Below, in pieces: positions 1-8,051 of a stretch of DNA of 34,205 nt. The notes under the pieces are model-generated. The model made no database searches. It worked only from the letters and a program-made list of their open reading frames with translations, and had not been told where the DNA came from. Source of the DNA: JAYGED01 sp046582565. GTDB lineage: Bacteria > Pseudomonadota > Alphaproteobacteria > JAAXGF01. The position numbers were made by a program, and so were the translations under genes. Numbering within the stretch: position 1 is the stretch's first letter; every line of letters starts with the position of its first letter. The stretch is from the NCBI GenBank assembly GCA_046582565.1, contig JAYGED010000072.1, forward strand, positions 1 to 34,205, written 5' to 3'.

Positions 1-2
1 AT

Positions 3-1049
3 CGCCTGTCCGTGACGCAAGGCGAGGTTCCCGCCAACACGTCAACATCCGCCACGGTCTCCGTCAACGGCAGCTACAGTGGCACGTTAGAAATCATCGA
101 CGATGAAGATTGGATCGCTGTTTTTCTGTCCGGCGGCACGAGCTATCAGTTTGATCTTGAGGGCGCTTCGACCAATGCTGGAACTCTGATTGACCCCTAT
201 CTGTTCGGCGTACACGATGGCAACGGCGCCTTCATTGACGGCACCATCAATGACGACGGCGGCTTTGGTCTGAATTCACAACTGACGTTTACGCCGACCA
301 GTTCAGGGACCTACTACATCGATGCGACCTCCTTCTTTGGTGATACCGGAAGCTATCGCTTATCCGTCTCGCTGGCTGGTGCAGTCACTGCACTCGTCGG
401 CGAATCCGTGGAGGAAAAAGTTTCAGAAAGCGGCAAATCGGATAATGCGAACGACGATAAGCTCAAGCACGACGATCAGCCGCACACATTCACCGGCACA
501 GATAGTCCCGTCGATGTGGAGCGTATCCCCGGCAACTTTGCAGATCAGACGGTTGAAGTCAGCGGGTCTGGTTCGGTTGTCGTGACCTATACGGATACGG
601 TTTTGGGGTTGGTGACAGTTTCTTTCACAAATACCGAGAGACTGCTATTCGATGACGGGACTCTGGCCATTGATTCTTCGGGAAATACCGGTCAGGCCTT
701 CCGGCTTTATCAGGCTGCTTTCTCTCGTGCGCCGGACTCTCCAGGCTTGCTGCATAATGCCAGCCTCATGGATAACGGCCTGCAATTGCACGGTCTTTCG
801 AATGCTTTCATCGTCAGTGCTGAATTCATTTCGCTCTATGGCGCCGACTCTTCCAACACCACATTTATTACTGCTTTGTATGCAAATGTTCTTAGCCGGG
901 CACCGGATGAGGCCGGGTTTAATGGCTGGAATAGTTTGCTGGTAAGCGGTGATTTGGATCGCGCCGATGTTCTAATCGGCTTTAGCCAAAGCCTTGAGAA
1001 TATCGCGCTCGTCGCCCCGGCGATTAATGACGGGATCTGGTTTGGCTAA
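3..1049 (+). CDS. Secreted PPC-repeat / DUF4214 protein, 5'-truncated
   Basis: The gene runs in from the left edge. The frame is open from base 3, and its first residues (RLSV) match the end of the later repeat (SYRLSV near residue 120), so at least one more repeat lies upstream and the GTG at 12 is not the real start. One complete beta-rich repeat of the pre-peptidase C-terminal type follows (about residues 10-125), with a DDEDWIAV start and a GTYYIDA strand. Next come a hydrophilic Ser/Asp/Lys linker and a C-terminal DUF4214 region with two LYxxxxxRxPD-type units (FRLYQAAFSRAPDSPG and LYANVLSRAPDEAG). Proteins of this make-up are usually exported or surface-associated and often large; the export route cannot be seen here. 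Its stop overlaps that of the convergent glycosylase gene by four bases. Domain assignment is by motif memory; the biological role is unknown. Confidence 0.8.
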   Translation, partial: RLSVTQGEVPANTSTSATVSVNGSYSGTLEIIDDEDWIAVFLSGGTSYQFDLEGASTNAGTLIDPYLFGVHDGNGAFIDGTINDDGGFGLNSQLTFTPTSSGTYYIDATSFFGDTGSYRLSVSLAGAVTALVGESVEEKVSESGKSDNANDDKLKHDDQPHTFTGTDSPVDVERIPGNFADQTVEVSGSGSVVVTYTDTVLGLVTVSFTNTERLLFDDGTLAIDSSGNTGQAFRLYQAAFSRAPDSPGLLHNASLMDNGLQLHGLSNAFIVSAEFISLYGADSSNTTFITALYANVLSRAPDEAGFNGWNSLLVSGDLDRADVLIGFSQSLENIALVAPAINDGIWFG

Positions 1050-1702
1050 TCGTTAGCCTGCCCATCCAACGTCGCCCGTATGCCTTCGAATACCTGATCG
1101 AACATGGCAGGCGTGAGGCGGCCGGTGTTGGTGTTGTAACGCGAGCAATGATAGCTGTCGGCCAGGGTGAGGCCCTCGCGCAAGCCTTCATGGCGGGCGC
1201 AGTGGGTGAATTTCGCGGCCGCTTGTTTGTGGCCCAGGGTGCGCATCACGGCGTTATGGGACAGGCCGCCCAGGGCGAGGATGACTCTCAACTGGGGCAT
1301 GGCGGCGATCTCGCCTGAGAGAAATTTCCGGCAAGCGTTGGCCTCTGCGCCTATCGGCTTGTTTTCGGGCGGCACACAGCGCACCGCGTTGGTGATTCGG
1401 CAATCGATCAGGGAAAGGCCGTCATCGGGCTCGGCGCCGTACTGTCCGGCGGAAAAGCCGAAGCGTGCGAGGGTGCCGTAAAGAAGATCGCCCGCATGAT
1501 CGCCGGTAAACGGCCTGCCGGTGCGATTGGCGCCGCGCATACCCGGCGCCAGGCCGACGATGAGCAAGCGGGCCGATAGGGGACCGAAGCTCGGTACGGG
1601 CGCGTTATGCCAATCGGGATGGTCTGCCCTTGTAGCGGCCAGATATTCAACCAGTCTCGGGCATAGGGGACAGTTCTGCCCCGGTTCGACAAAGCGTCTC
1701 AT
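1046..1702 (-). CDS. Uracil-DNA glycosylase, family 5 (UDGb) type
   Basis: Predicted Fe-S uracil-DNA glycosylase that removes uracil, and in family 5 other deaminated bases, from DNA to start base-excision repair. The N-terminus carries the CPLC cysteine pair. The active-site loop reads GLAPGMRGANRTGRPFTGD, close to the UDGb motif. Two further candidate Fe-S cysteines lie in RCVPPENKP and NACRKF. The C-terminal DNA-binding loop is HCSRYNTNTGRLT, where the family often has HPSxxNTxTGRLT. I chose the ATG at 1702 (218 residues), which starts just before the CPLC motif; a start at 1786 would add 28 unconserved-looking residues and overlap the upstream NYN gene by 50 bases. No good ribosome binding site is visible for either. 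It is probably co-transcribed with the NYN gene. Confidence 0.85.
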   Translation of the reverse strand: MRRFVEPGQNCPLCPRLVEYLAATRADHPDWHNAPVPSFGPLSARLLIVGLAPGMRGANRTGRPFTGDHAGDLLYGTLARFGFSAGQYGAEPDDGLSLIDCRITNAVRCVPPENKPIGAEANACRKFLSGEIAAMPQLRVILALGGLSHNAVMRTLGHKQAAAKFTHCARHEGLREGLTLADSYHCSRYNTNTGRLTPAMFDQVFEGIRATLDGQAND

Positions 1703-1736
1703 GTCATAAAGCAAAATTTTGGCGCGACGGTTTCCG

Positions 1737-2303
1737 TTACGCGACGTCGGCGCTGACTTCATCGCGCTGCTGAATAGTCCGTTCAATAGCCTGTTTCATG
1801 TCAAAGAGATCGATGAAAATATCAGCCTGGCGGCGTAGCTCGTCGGCCACCATGGCAGGCTGTGAGCGAATGGTGCTGACGACGGAGACCCGCGATCCCC
1901 TGCGTTGCGTCGCCTCGACCAGGCTGCGGAAGTCGCCGTCACCGGAAAACAGGACGACATGATCGAGATTTTCGCCCATCTCCATGATGTCGACGGCGAT
2001 TTCGACATCCATATTTCCTTTGATCTTGCGCCGGCCCGTAGCGACGTCGGTAAATTCCTTGGTCGGCTTGGTGACCATGGTATAGCCGTTGTAATCGAGC
2101 CAATCGACGAGGGGGCGAATGGAGGAATATTCCTGATCTTCCAGCAACGCCGTATAGTACATGGCGCGTATCAGACAGCCTTCGTCGTTAAAAAATTTCA
2201 ACAATCGTTTGTAGTCGATGTCGAAACCCAGAGCGCGCGCCGTAGCATATAAATTTGCCCCATCGATAAACAAACCTATCCGTTCTTGCGGATAAAAATT
2301 CAT
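1737..2303 (-). CDS. NYN domain protein (LabA/DUF88 family)
   Basis: This 188-residue protein is a PIN-like NYN domain, a fold associated with metal-dependent RNA cleavage. The pattern is clear: GLFIDGANLY near the N-terminus supplies the first acidic residue, KGNMDVEIAVDIM the central Asp/Glu cluster, and LFSGDGDF the third acidic site, followed by the VEATQRRGSRVSVVS strand-helix and LRRQADIFIDL. The ATG at 2303 is preferred because AGGTGAGG lies about nine to twelve bases upstream; the alternative GTG at 2318 falls inside that ribosome binding site. It is divergent from folK across about 110 AT-rich bases and is followed by the glycosylase gene on the same strand. The RNA substrate is unknown; nuclease activity is inferred from the family. 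Confidence 0.85.
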   Translation of the reverse strand: MNFYPQERIGLFIDGANLYATARALGFDIDYKRLLKFFNDEGCLIRAMYYTALLEDQEYSSIRPLVDWLDYNGYTMVTKPTKEFTDVATGRRKIKGNMDVEIAVDIMEMGENLDHVVLFSGDGDFRSLVEATQRRGSRVSVVSTIRSQPAMVADELRRQADIFIDLFDMKQAIERTIQQRDEVSADVA

Positions 2304-2412
2304 TGTTATAAGCCTCACCTGTATACCGCTATAAAATGCGATTTATTACCCGTTACCACCAACAAACCACCGATAGAGTTACTTTATACTGTTTTTTTAG
2401 AATGTCTCGGTG

Positions 2413-2931
2413 ATGCAAACAAGTATTAATTCCCAGGGTCAAATTTTAATTGCCGTGGGCGCAAATCTACCGTCGGGAGACAAGTCTCCTTTGGAGACCT
2501 GTATGGCTGCGCTGGGCGTCCTGGAAGACATGGACGTGCGCGTCATCAGCCGGTCTCGCTGGTATAAATCTGCACCCGTACCCGTTTCCTCGCAGCCCTG
2601 GTTCATCAACGGAGTGGCCGCCGTCGATAGCCATCTGGACCCGGCCGATTTGCTCAAAACCCTCCATATGGTCGAGAATCGCTTCGGCCGCGAACGGTCG
2701 GGGCCGGCGGCAGCCCGGTCCCTAGATCTCGATTTGCTGGATTATCGAGGCAGTCTGGCCGACGGCGTGCCACCGCCCGAACTTCCCCATCCCCGCTTGG
2801 CGGACCGCGCCTTCGTGCTGCTGCCCATGGCCGAAGTTGCACCGGGATGGATTCATCCCCGAAGCGGCAAGGAAATTACGGTTCTGATAAACGCGCTGGG
2901 CCCCGACCAGGTCGCCGAACCAATAGATTAA
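2413..2931 (+). CDS. folK: 2-amino-4-hydroxy-6-hydroxymethyldihydropteridine diphosphokinase
   Basis: HPPK transfers pyrophosphate from ATP to 6-hydroxymethyl-7,8-dihydropterin in folate synthesis. It starts with the family's IAVGANLPSGDKSPLETC segment, continues with SRWYKSAPVPVSSQPWFINGV, and has the signature RFGRERSGPAAARSLDLDLL, with the R...DxDxL residues that bind metal-ATP. PHPRLADRAFVLLPMAEVAP closes the domain. At about 172 residues it is of normal length. The start is uncertain between GTG 2410 and ATG 2413, and neither has a convincing ribosome binding site. A TATACT hexamer at 2385-2390 could be a -10 element without a good -35 partner. It stands just upstream of rpoZ. Confidence 0.92.
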   Translation: MQTSINSQGQILIAVGANLPSGDKSPLETCMAALGVLEDMDVRVISRSRWYKSAPVPVSSQPWFINGVAAVDSHLDPADLLKTLHMVENRFGRERSGPAAARSLDLDLLDYRGSLADGVPPPELPHPRLADRAFVLLPMAEVAPGWIHPRSGKEITVLINALGPDQVAEPID

Positions 2932-2947
2932 CAATATGAGCCTATGC

Positions 2948-2974
2948 TTGATTTAAGACGGCTAGCACTATAAA
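2948..2974 (+). promoter_or_regulatory. Candidate sigma-70 type promoter of rpoZ-rel
   Basis: TTGATT at 2948-2953 and TATAAA at 2969-2974 are separated by 15 bases, slightly short of the optimum. The pair lies in the folK-rpoZ gap about 40 bases before the rpoZ start. Assigned by eye only. Confidence 0.35.
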
Positions 2975-3015
2975 TAGAGCGCTACATTCACGACCGTTCT
3001 CTGGAGATATTCTAT

Positions 3016-3471
3016 ATGGCTCGCGTTACTGTCGAAGATTGCATTCTCAAAATTCCCAATCGGTTCGAGCTCGTTCTGCTAGCAAGCCAGCGCGCGCGCG
3101 GCCTGTCGTCGGGTGATGAAGAAACCGTCGATCGTGATAACGACAAAAATCCGGTTGTCGCGCTGCGTGAGATCGCCGAGGAAAGCATCGATATCGTTGC
3201 ACTCAAGGATGAAGTCATCTTCGGTCTGCAGAAATATGTCGATGCCGATGAGCCGGAAGAGGAAACCACCAACATCCTGGCTGCCGCCGAAAAAGAATGG
3301 GCGGATGTAATCACCGAAACCCCGAAGACTAGCCTCGGAGATGCGGCTGCGGCTGACGCGGCAGCCCTTAAATCGGTTGAGTTTGAGGATGAGCCCGCGG
3401 CCGTCGCAGAAGAGGCGAAAACCGCAGGTGATCCAACTGAGTCGCCTGTCGAAGACGAAAGCAGCAGCTAA
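3016..3471 (+). CDS. rpoZ: RNA polymerase omega subunit
   Basis: Omega helps assemble RNA polymerase by holding the beta' subunit and takes part in ppGpp binding. The core (residues 1-75) has the standard order: MARVTVEDCILKIPNRFELV, then LLASQRARGLSSG, then NPVVALREIAEESIDI. GGAG about ten bases upstream supports the ATG. At 151 residues it is long: from about residue 80 there is a low-complexity Glu/Ala/Asp-rich tail with no recognisable domain, strongly acidic. The stringent-response gene rel follows after 51 bases, the same rpoZ-spoT pairing known in many proteobacteria, so the two are likely co-transcribed. Confidence 0.95.
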   Translation: MARVTVEDCILKIPNRFELVLLASQRARGLSSGDEETVDRDNDKNPVVALREIAEESIDIVALKDEVIFGLQKYVDADEPEEETTNILAAAEKEWADVITETPKTSLGDAAAADAAALKSVEFEDEPAAVAEEAKTAGDPTESPVEDESSS

Positions 3472-3522
3472 GCCTCGTGGCTGGATGCGGTATAACAGGC
3501 GGAGTCTAGCGAAAGAAAGCCG

Positions 3523-5673
3523 TTGATTCGACAGTATGAGTTGGTCGAGCGGGTCAAGGCATACGACCCAAACGTAGACGAAGACGGACTCAACCGCGCA
3601 TACGTCTTCGCGATGAAGGTTCATGGCACCCAGAAGCGCGCTTCGGGTGATCCATATTTTTCCCATCCCTTAGAAGTCGCCGGCATATTGACCGGCATAA
3701 AGCTCGACTGCGCAACGATCATCACAGCACTGCTCCACGACACGGTTGAAGATACCGACGCCACCATTGATCAGATCGAAGGGCTGTTCGGCGAAGAAAT
3801 TGCCCAGCTCGTCGATGGCGTTACCAAGCTGTCGCGGATCGAATTGCAATCTGATCACACCCAGCAGGCAGAAAACTTCCGCAAGCTATTGCTGGCAATG
3901 TCGGATGATATCCGCGTGCTGCTGGTCAAGCTCGCCGACCGGCTGCACAACATGCGCACCCTGAAACATGTCGACGACCCCGAAAAGCGCCGGCGGATTG
4001 CGCGCGAAACCATGGATATCTACGCGCCTCTCGCATCGCGCATCGGCATGCGGGAAATTCAGGACGAACTCGAAGACCTGGCCTTTCAGGAGATCAATCC
4101 GGAAGCTCGGGATTCGGTCATGGCGCGGCTTGAATATTTGCGTAAAACCGGTGAAAACCATGCGCCGAAAATCATCAAGGCGCTTGAGAAAACCCTCTCA
4201 AAATCGAAGATCAAGGCCGAGATATCGGGGCGTGAGAAGAAACCTCACTCGATCTGGGACAAGATGGAGCGCAAGAACATCAGCTTCGAGCAGCTCTCCG
4301 ATATCATCGCGTTTCGTATCGTTGTCGCGGACGTAGCCACCTGCTACGAAACTCTCGGCGCGGTGCATGGCGCTTATCAGATGGTGCCGGGGCGATTTAA
4401 GGATTACATCTCGACGCCTAAGCCAAATGGCTACAAATCGATCCATACAGCGGTGATCGGCCCTAACAACGATCGTATTGAAATTCAGGTGCGCACCGAA
4501 GAAATGCATCGTTTTGCCGAAATCGGCGTTGCTGCCCATTGGCTGTACAAGGAAACAAACGCAACAACGGCGCGTCGTGAAGGGCGGCAATACCGCTGGC
4601 TACGGGAATTGCTGGAAATCCTCGATCATGCTTCCGGGCCCGAGGAGTTTCTGGAGAATACCAAACTCGAAATGTTCTCGGATCAGGTCTTCAATTTCAC
4701 GCCGAAAGGAGACCTCATCGCCCTGCCCAGCGGATCGACACCGGTCGACTTTGCCTATGCTGTCCATTCCGAAGTCGGCAATACCTGTGTCGGCGCCAAG
4801 ATCAACGGCCGCATGAAGCCGCTTCGCACAATCCTGTTAAACGGCGACCAGGTGGAAATCATCTGTTCGAAGACACCGACGCCGTCGCCTTCCTGGGAGC
4901 GGTTTGTCGTTACCGGCCGGGCGCGCAGCAACATTCGTCGTTTCGTGCGTCAGCAACAGCGCGATGAATATGTAAATCTCGGCCGCGCCATTGTTCAGAA
5001 GTCGTTCCGTGAGGCCAAGGAAGAGCAGTCCGAAAAAATCCTCCAAACAATACTTCCCAAATTCCAGCAAGATTCCATCGATGATCTTTACGCCGCAGTG
5101 GGTGAGGGCGTTGTTACCGGTCACGAGCTCGTCGCTGTGGCCTATCCGGAGGCCGAGGTTAAAGACCAGGAGCCCGTGTCGCTCAAACGGCGACGGGCGA
5201 AAACGGAAAAGACCGAGGACCACGCGGTCGCTGTACGCGGCCTGATACCCGGCATGGCCATGCATTACGCCGTCTGCTGTCACCCACTTCCCGGGGACCG
5301 CATTGTGGGCATTGTGACCACGGGCCGGGGTGTCACCATCCATACCATCGACTGCGAAACACTCGAATCCTTAACCGACGACCCCGACCGATGGCTCGAT
5401 GTGGCGTGGGAATCAGGTCATGATGGTGATGCGCTCCATCTCGGCAGAATCAAGCTGGTGGTGACCAACGAACCCGGTAGTCTCGGCGGCCTTTCTATGG
5501 TGATCGCCAAGAATTTCGGCAATATCAGCAACTTGAAAATCACCAATCGATCGGCGGATTTTTTCGAAATACTGGTCGACATCGAGGTTCACGATGTAAA
5601 ACATCTGACGACCATCATTACTGCGCTCCGCGCCACCTCGACGATCAATTCCGCCGAGCGCTCGCGGGGATAG
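3523..5673 (+). CDS. rel: Bifunctional (p)ppGpp synthetase/hydrolase, Rel/SpoT
   Basis: The 716-residue enzyme makes and degrades (p)ppGpp and controls the stringent response. The HD hydrolase domain is intact (SHPLE near residue 48, LLHDTVEDTD at 71-79, and a downstream KLADRLHNMRTL). The synthetase domain follows with RFKDYISTPKPNGYKSIHT, the RxKD form typical of bifunctional enzymes, and EIQVRTEEMHRFAEIGVAAH. A TGS domain comes next (VFNFTPKGDLIALPSGSTPV), then a zinc-finger-like HYAVCCHPLPGD segment and a C-terminal ACT domain (VTNEPGSLGGLSMVIAKN). The start is a TTG; it gives the family's usual N-terminus (xIRQYELVERV), and no better codon lies upstream. This appears to be the single long RSH protein expected in alphaproteobacteria. 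Confidence 0.95.
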   Translation: MIRQYELVERVKAYDPNVDEDGLNRAYVFAMKVHGTQKRASGDPYFSHPLEVAGILTGIKLDCATIITALLHDTVEDTDATIDQIEGLFGEEIAQLVDGVTKLSRIELQSDHTQQAENFRKLLLAMSDDIRVLLVKLADRLHNMRTLKHVDDPEKRRRIARETMDIYAPLASRIGMREIQDELEDLAFQEINPEARDSVMARLEYLRKTGENHAPKIIKALEKTLSKSKIKAEISGREKKPHSIWDKMERKNISFEQLSDIIAFRIVVADVATCYETLGAVHGAYQMVPGRFKDYISTPKPNGYKSIHTAVIGPNNDRIEIQVRTEEMHRFAEIGVAAHWLYKETNATTARREGRQYRWLRELLEILDHASGPEEFLENTKLEMFSDQVFNFTPKGDLIALPSGSTPVDFAYAVHSEVGNTCVGAKINGRMKPLRTILLNGDQVEIICSKTPTPSPSWERFVVTGRARSNIRRFVRQQQRDEYVNLGRAIVQKSFREAKEEQSEKILQTILPKFQQDSIDDLYAAVGEGVVTGHELVAVAYPEAEVKDQEPVSLKRRRAKTEKTEDHAVAVRGLIPGMAMHYAVCCHPLPGDRIVGIVTTGRGVTIHTIDCETLESLTDDPDRWLDVAWESGHDGDALHLGRIKLVVTNEPGSLGGLSMVIAKNFGNISNLKITNRSADFFEILVDIEVHDVKHLTTIITALRATSTINSAERSRG

Positions 5674-5691
5674 ACTTGGAATCGAGTAGCC

Positions 5692-6279
5692 ATGACCAAA
5701 GACGAAGTAATTGAGGAATTCCGCCAGGCAGGCGCTTTGCTTGAGGGGCATTTTTTGCTGAGTTCCGGGCTGCATAGCACGGCTTACCTGCAATGCGCCC
5801 GGGTGATGATGGACGCCCGCCGCGGCGCCCGGCTGTGCGCGGCGCTGACGGAACGGATCGTCGAGCGCCTCGGCGCCGGCGCCATCGATGCGGTGGTGTC
5901 ACCGGCCATGGGCGGTGTGGTCGTCGGCTATGAAATGGGCCGGCAATTAGGCGTCCCAGCCATGTTCACCGAACGCATCGATAACAGCTTGATCCTCAGA
6001 CGCGGCTTCGGATTGGCCAAGGGCGCCCGGGTGCTGATGGCCGAAGACATTGTGACAACCGGTAAATCGTCGCGCGAATGTATCGATTGCATCACAGAGC
6101 TTGGTGGTCTTGTGGTCGCCGCAAGCTGCCTGATAGATCGCAGCGACGGCGAGGTTGATCTCGGCGTTCCGCTGTTCGCCCTGGCGGGTCTGAATCTTCC
6201 GACCTATGAGGCCGACAAGCTGCCCCCCGAACTGGCATCGTCGCCCGCCGTGAAGCCGGGCAGCCGCGTCGAGATATGA
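5692..6279 (+). CDS. pyrE: Orotate phosphoribosyltransferase
   Basis: OPRTase joins orotate to PRPP to give OMP in de novo pyrimidine synthesis. The PRPP-binding loop VLMAEDIVTTGKS sits near residues 113-125, and the substrate region FLLSSGLHSTAYLQCARV near residues 23-40. The conserved VVSPAMGGVVVGYEMGRQLG helix and FTERI strand are present. Length (195 residues) is normal for a stand-alone PyrE. It begins 18 bases after rel and ends four bases before the DUF2062 gene, so it belongs to the same transcription unit. Confidence 0.95.
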   Translation: MTKDEVIEEFRQAGALLEGHFLLSSGLHSTAYLQCARVMMDARRGARLCAALTERIVERLGAGAIDAVVSPAMGGVVVGYEMGRQLGVPAMFTERIDNSLILRRGFGLAKGARVLMAEDIVTTGKSSRECIDCITELGGLVVAASCLIDRSDGEVDLGVPLFALAGLNLPTYEADKLPPELASSPAVKPGSRVEI

Positions 6280-6283
6280 GCTG

Positions 6284-6844
6284 ATGTTTCGGCGTCGTGA
6301 CAAGCGGGATTGGGGGCACCGCATCAAAGGGTTTTTCTGGCCGAAAGGTGGATGGCGTCGTGCCGGCACGTATTTTTTTCATCGTGTCAAAAGGCTTCCC
6401 GGCTCGCCATACAGTATTGCGGCGGGGCTGGCTTGTGGTGCTGCCGTGTCCTTCACCCCCTTCATCGGCCTGCATTTTCTGTTCGGCGCCCTGCTCGCCT
6501 GGTTGATCGGCGGCAACCTATTCGCATCAGTCCTTGGCACGGCGATAGGCAACCCCTGGACCTTTCCCTTTATCTGGGCGTTTATCTATCGCATCGGCAC
6601 ATGGATACTCGGCTGGGAAGTCGGACATGCCCTTCCCGAAGAGCTATCCATAGCGTATATCTTTGAAGAACCACGGGCCATCTTGCTGCCCATGTTCTTA
6701 GGGTCGTTTCCCACAAGCATTATTGTCTGGGTTGCGTGCTTTTGGCCGGTTAGGAAAATCGTGGCGAATTATCAGAAGATGCGCAGTCGCCGCCGAGAAA
6801 GGCGCCGCAGAGAGATTATTATGGCGACCGAAAATAAGGAGTGA
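6284..6844 (+). CDS. DUF2062 membrane protein
   Basis: This 186-residue inner-membrane protein has the DUF2062 pattern: a basic N-terminus (MFRRRDKRDWGHRIKGFFWP), then SPYSIAAGLACGAAVSFTPF leading into the first membrane segment, LLAWLIGGNLFASVLGTAIG as the second, and a final hydrophobic stretch SIIVWVACFWPV. The C-terminus is a strongly basic tail (RSRRRERRRREI). The conserved NPWTFPFIW motif is intact. Function is unknown; in alphaproteobacteria the gene commonly sits before pdxJ as here. Its stop lies a few bases before the pdxJ start, and the pdxJ ribosome binding site is inside its last codons. Confidence 0.85.
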   Translation: MFRRRDKRDWGHRIKGFFWPKGGWRRAGTYFFHRVKRLPGSPYSIAAGLACGAAVSFTPFIGLHFLFGALLAWLIGGNLFASVLGTAIGNPWTFPFIWAFIYRIGTWILGWEVGHALPEELSIAYIFEEPRAILLPMFLGSFPTSIIVWVACFWPVRKIVANYQKMRSRRRERRRREIIMATENKE

Positions 6845-6849
6845 AGATT

Positions 6850-7608
6850 ATGAGCGAAAAGCTACGCCTGGGCGTCAATATCGATCACGTCGCGACCATC
6901 CGCAACGCGCGCGGCGGCGATCAACCGGATCCTGTCCGCGCAGCCAAGCTTGCCGCCGACGCCGGCGCCGACGGCGTCACGGCGCATTTGCGTGAAGATC
7001 GCCGCCATATTTCGGACAACGATATTGAACGCATCATCAATGAAGTCGACCTGCCGCTCAATTTCGAGATCGCAGCGACCGACGAGATGCTCGATATTGC
7101 CTTGCGCCATATTCCCAACGCCGCCTGTCTGGTGCCTGAAAAACGCCAGGAACTAACTACCGAGGGCGGGCTCGACGTGGTTGGCGGCCATAACCATCTG
7201 CAGCATTACATAACGGAACTCGCCGGCGCCGGCATCCGGGTCTCGCTTTTTATCGATCCCGACTTGAAGCAGCTTGAGGCGGCACGGGCGCTCAACGCCG
7301 ATATCGTCGAGCTTCATGCGGGAAGCTATTGCGACACACCGCCGGGCCCGGAACGGGATAAGCAACTTGAGCGCATCGTCGTTGCGGGTCAAAAGGCCGC
7401 CGAGCTTGGCCTCGAATGCCATGCCGGCCACGGCCTGACCTTCGATACGGTCGGATCGGTCGCCGCCATCGAATCGATTGTTGAGCTGAATATCGGTCAT
7501 TTCCTGATCGGCGAGGCGATTTTTGGTGGCCTCAACAGCACCATCAAGCGGATGCGCGCCCTTATGGACAAGGCCCGCGCCGAAAACACGGGATCACGCA
7601 GCGCCTGA
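6850..7608 (+). CDS. pdxJ: Pyridoxine 5'-phosphate synthase
   Basis: PdxJ condenses 3-amino-2-oxopropyl phosphate with deoxyxylulose 5-phosphate to form pyridoxine 5'-phosphate. The TIM-barrel landmarks are all present: LRLGVNIDHVATIRNARGG at the N-terminus, DGVTAHLREDRRHI, NFEIAATDEM, CLVPEKRQELTTEGGLDV, VSLFIDPD, VELHAGSYC, and GHGLTFDTV near the end. ATG 6850 is chosen because AAGGAG lies eight bases upstream; GTG 6841 would overlap that site. The stop TGA shares one base with the acpS ATG, so translation is probably coupled. Confidence 0.95.
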   Translation: MSEKLRLGVNIDHVATIRNARGGDQPDPVRAAKLAADAGADGVTAHLREDRRHISDNDIERIINEVDLPLNFEIAATDEMLDIALRHIPNAACLVPEKRQELTTEGGLDVVGGHNHLQHYITELAGAGIRVSLFIDPDLKQLEAARALNADIVELHAGSYCDTPPGPERDKQLERIVVAGQKAAELGLECHAGHGLTFDTVGSVAAIESIVELNIGHFLIGEAIFGGLNSTIKRMRALMDKARAENTGSRSA

Positions 7609-8018
7609 TGATTCTCGGCCTGGGCAACGATGTTATCGATATCCGTCGCATCGAGCGTACCCTGGAGCGCTTCGGTGCGCGTTTCATCGAGCGCATCTTC
7701 ACCGAGATGGAGCAGAAAAAGTCCGACCGGCGGCTCAATCGTGCGGCGAGCTATGCGAAACGGTTTGCCGCCAAAGAGGCCTGCTCCAAAGCGTTGGGAA
7801 CGGGGTTCCGCAAGGGCGTTTATTGGCGCGATCTCGGGGTCGTCAATCTGCCTTCGGGAAAACCGACAATGGCGCTCACCGGCGGCGCCGCGCGTCGGCT
7901 ACAAGAGCTCACGCCTCCCGGCATGACCGCACAAATCGATCTCACCATCACCGATGACGATCCCACGGCCCAGGCTGTGGTTCTGATCTCGGCGGTTCCA
8001 AGAGAAGTCGGAAGATAG
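7608..8018 (+). CDS. acpS: Holo-[acyl-carrier-protein] synthase
   Basis: AcpS moves 4'-phosphopantetheine from CoA to the active serine of acyl carrier protein. The two metal-binding motifs are clear: GLGNDVIDIRRIERTLERFG with the catalytic Asp at residue 8, and SYAKRFAAKEACSKALGTGF with the Glu in the second motif. The 136-residue length is usual. It overlaps pdxJ by one base (TGATG). A short AT-rich gap of 33 bases separates it from lepB. The pdxJ-acpS-lepB order is common in proteobacteria. Confidence 0.95.
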   Translation: MILGLGNDVIDIRRIERTLERFGARFIERIFTEMEQKKSDRRLNRAASYAKRFAAKEACSKALGTGFRKGVYWRDLGVVNLPSGKPTMALTGGAARRLQELTPPGMTAQIDLTITDDDPTAQAVVLISAVPREVGR

Positions 8019-8051
8019 TTCAATTTTTCAATCTTTTAAAAAGCGAAGTTA

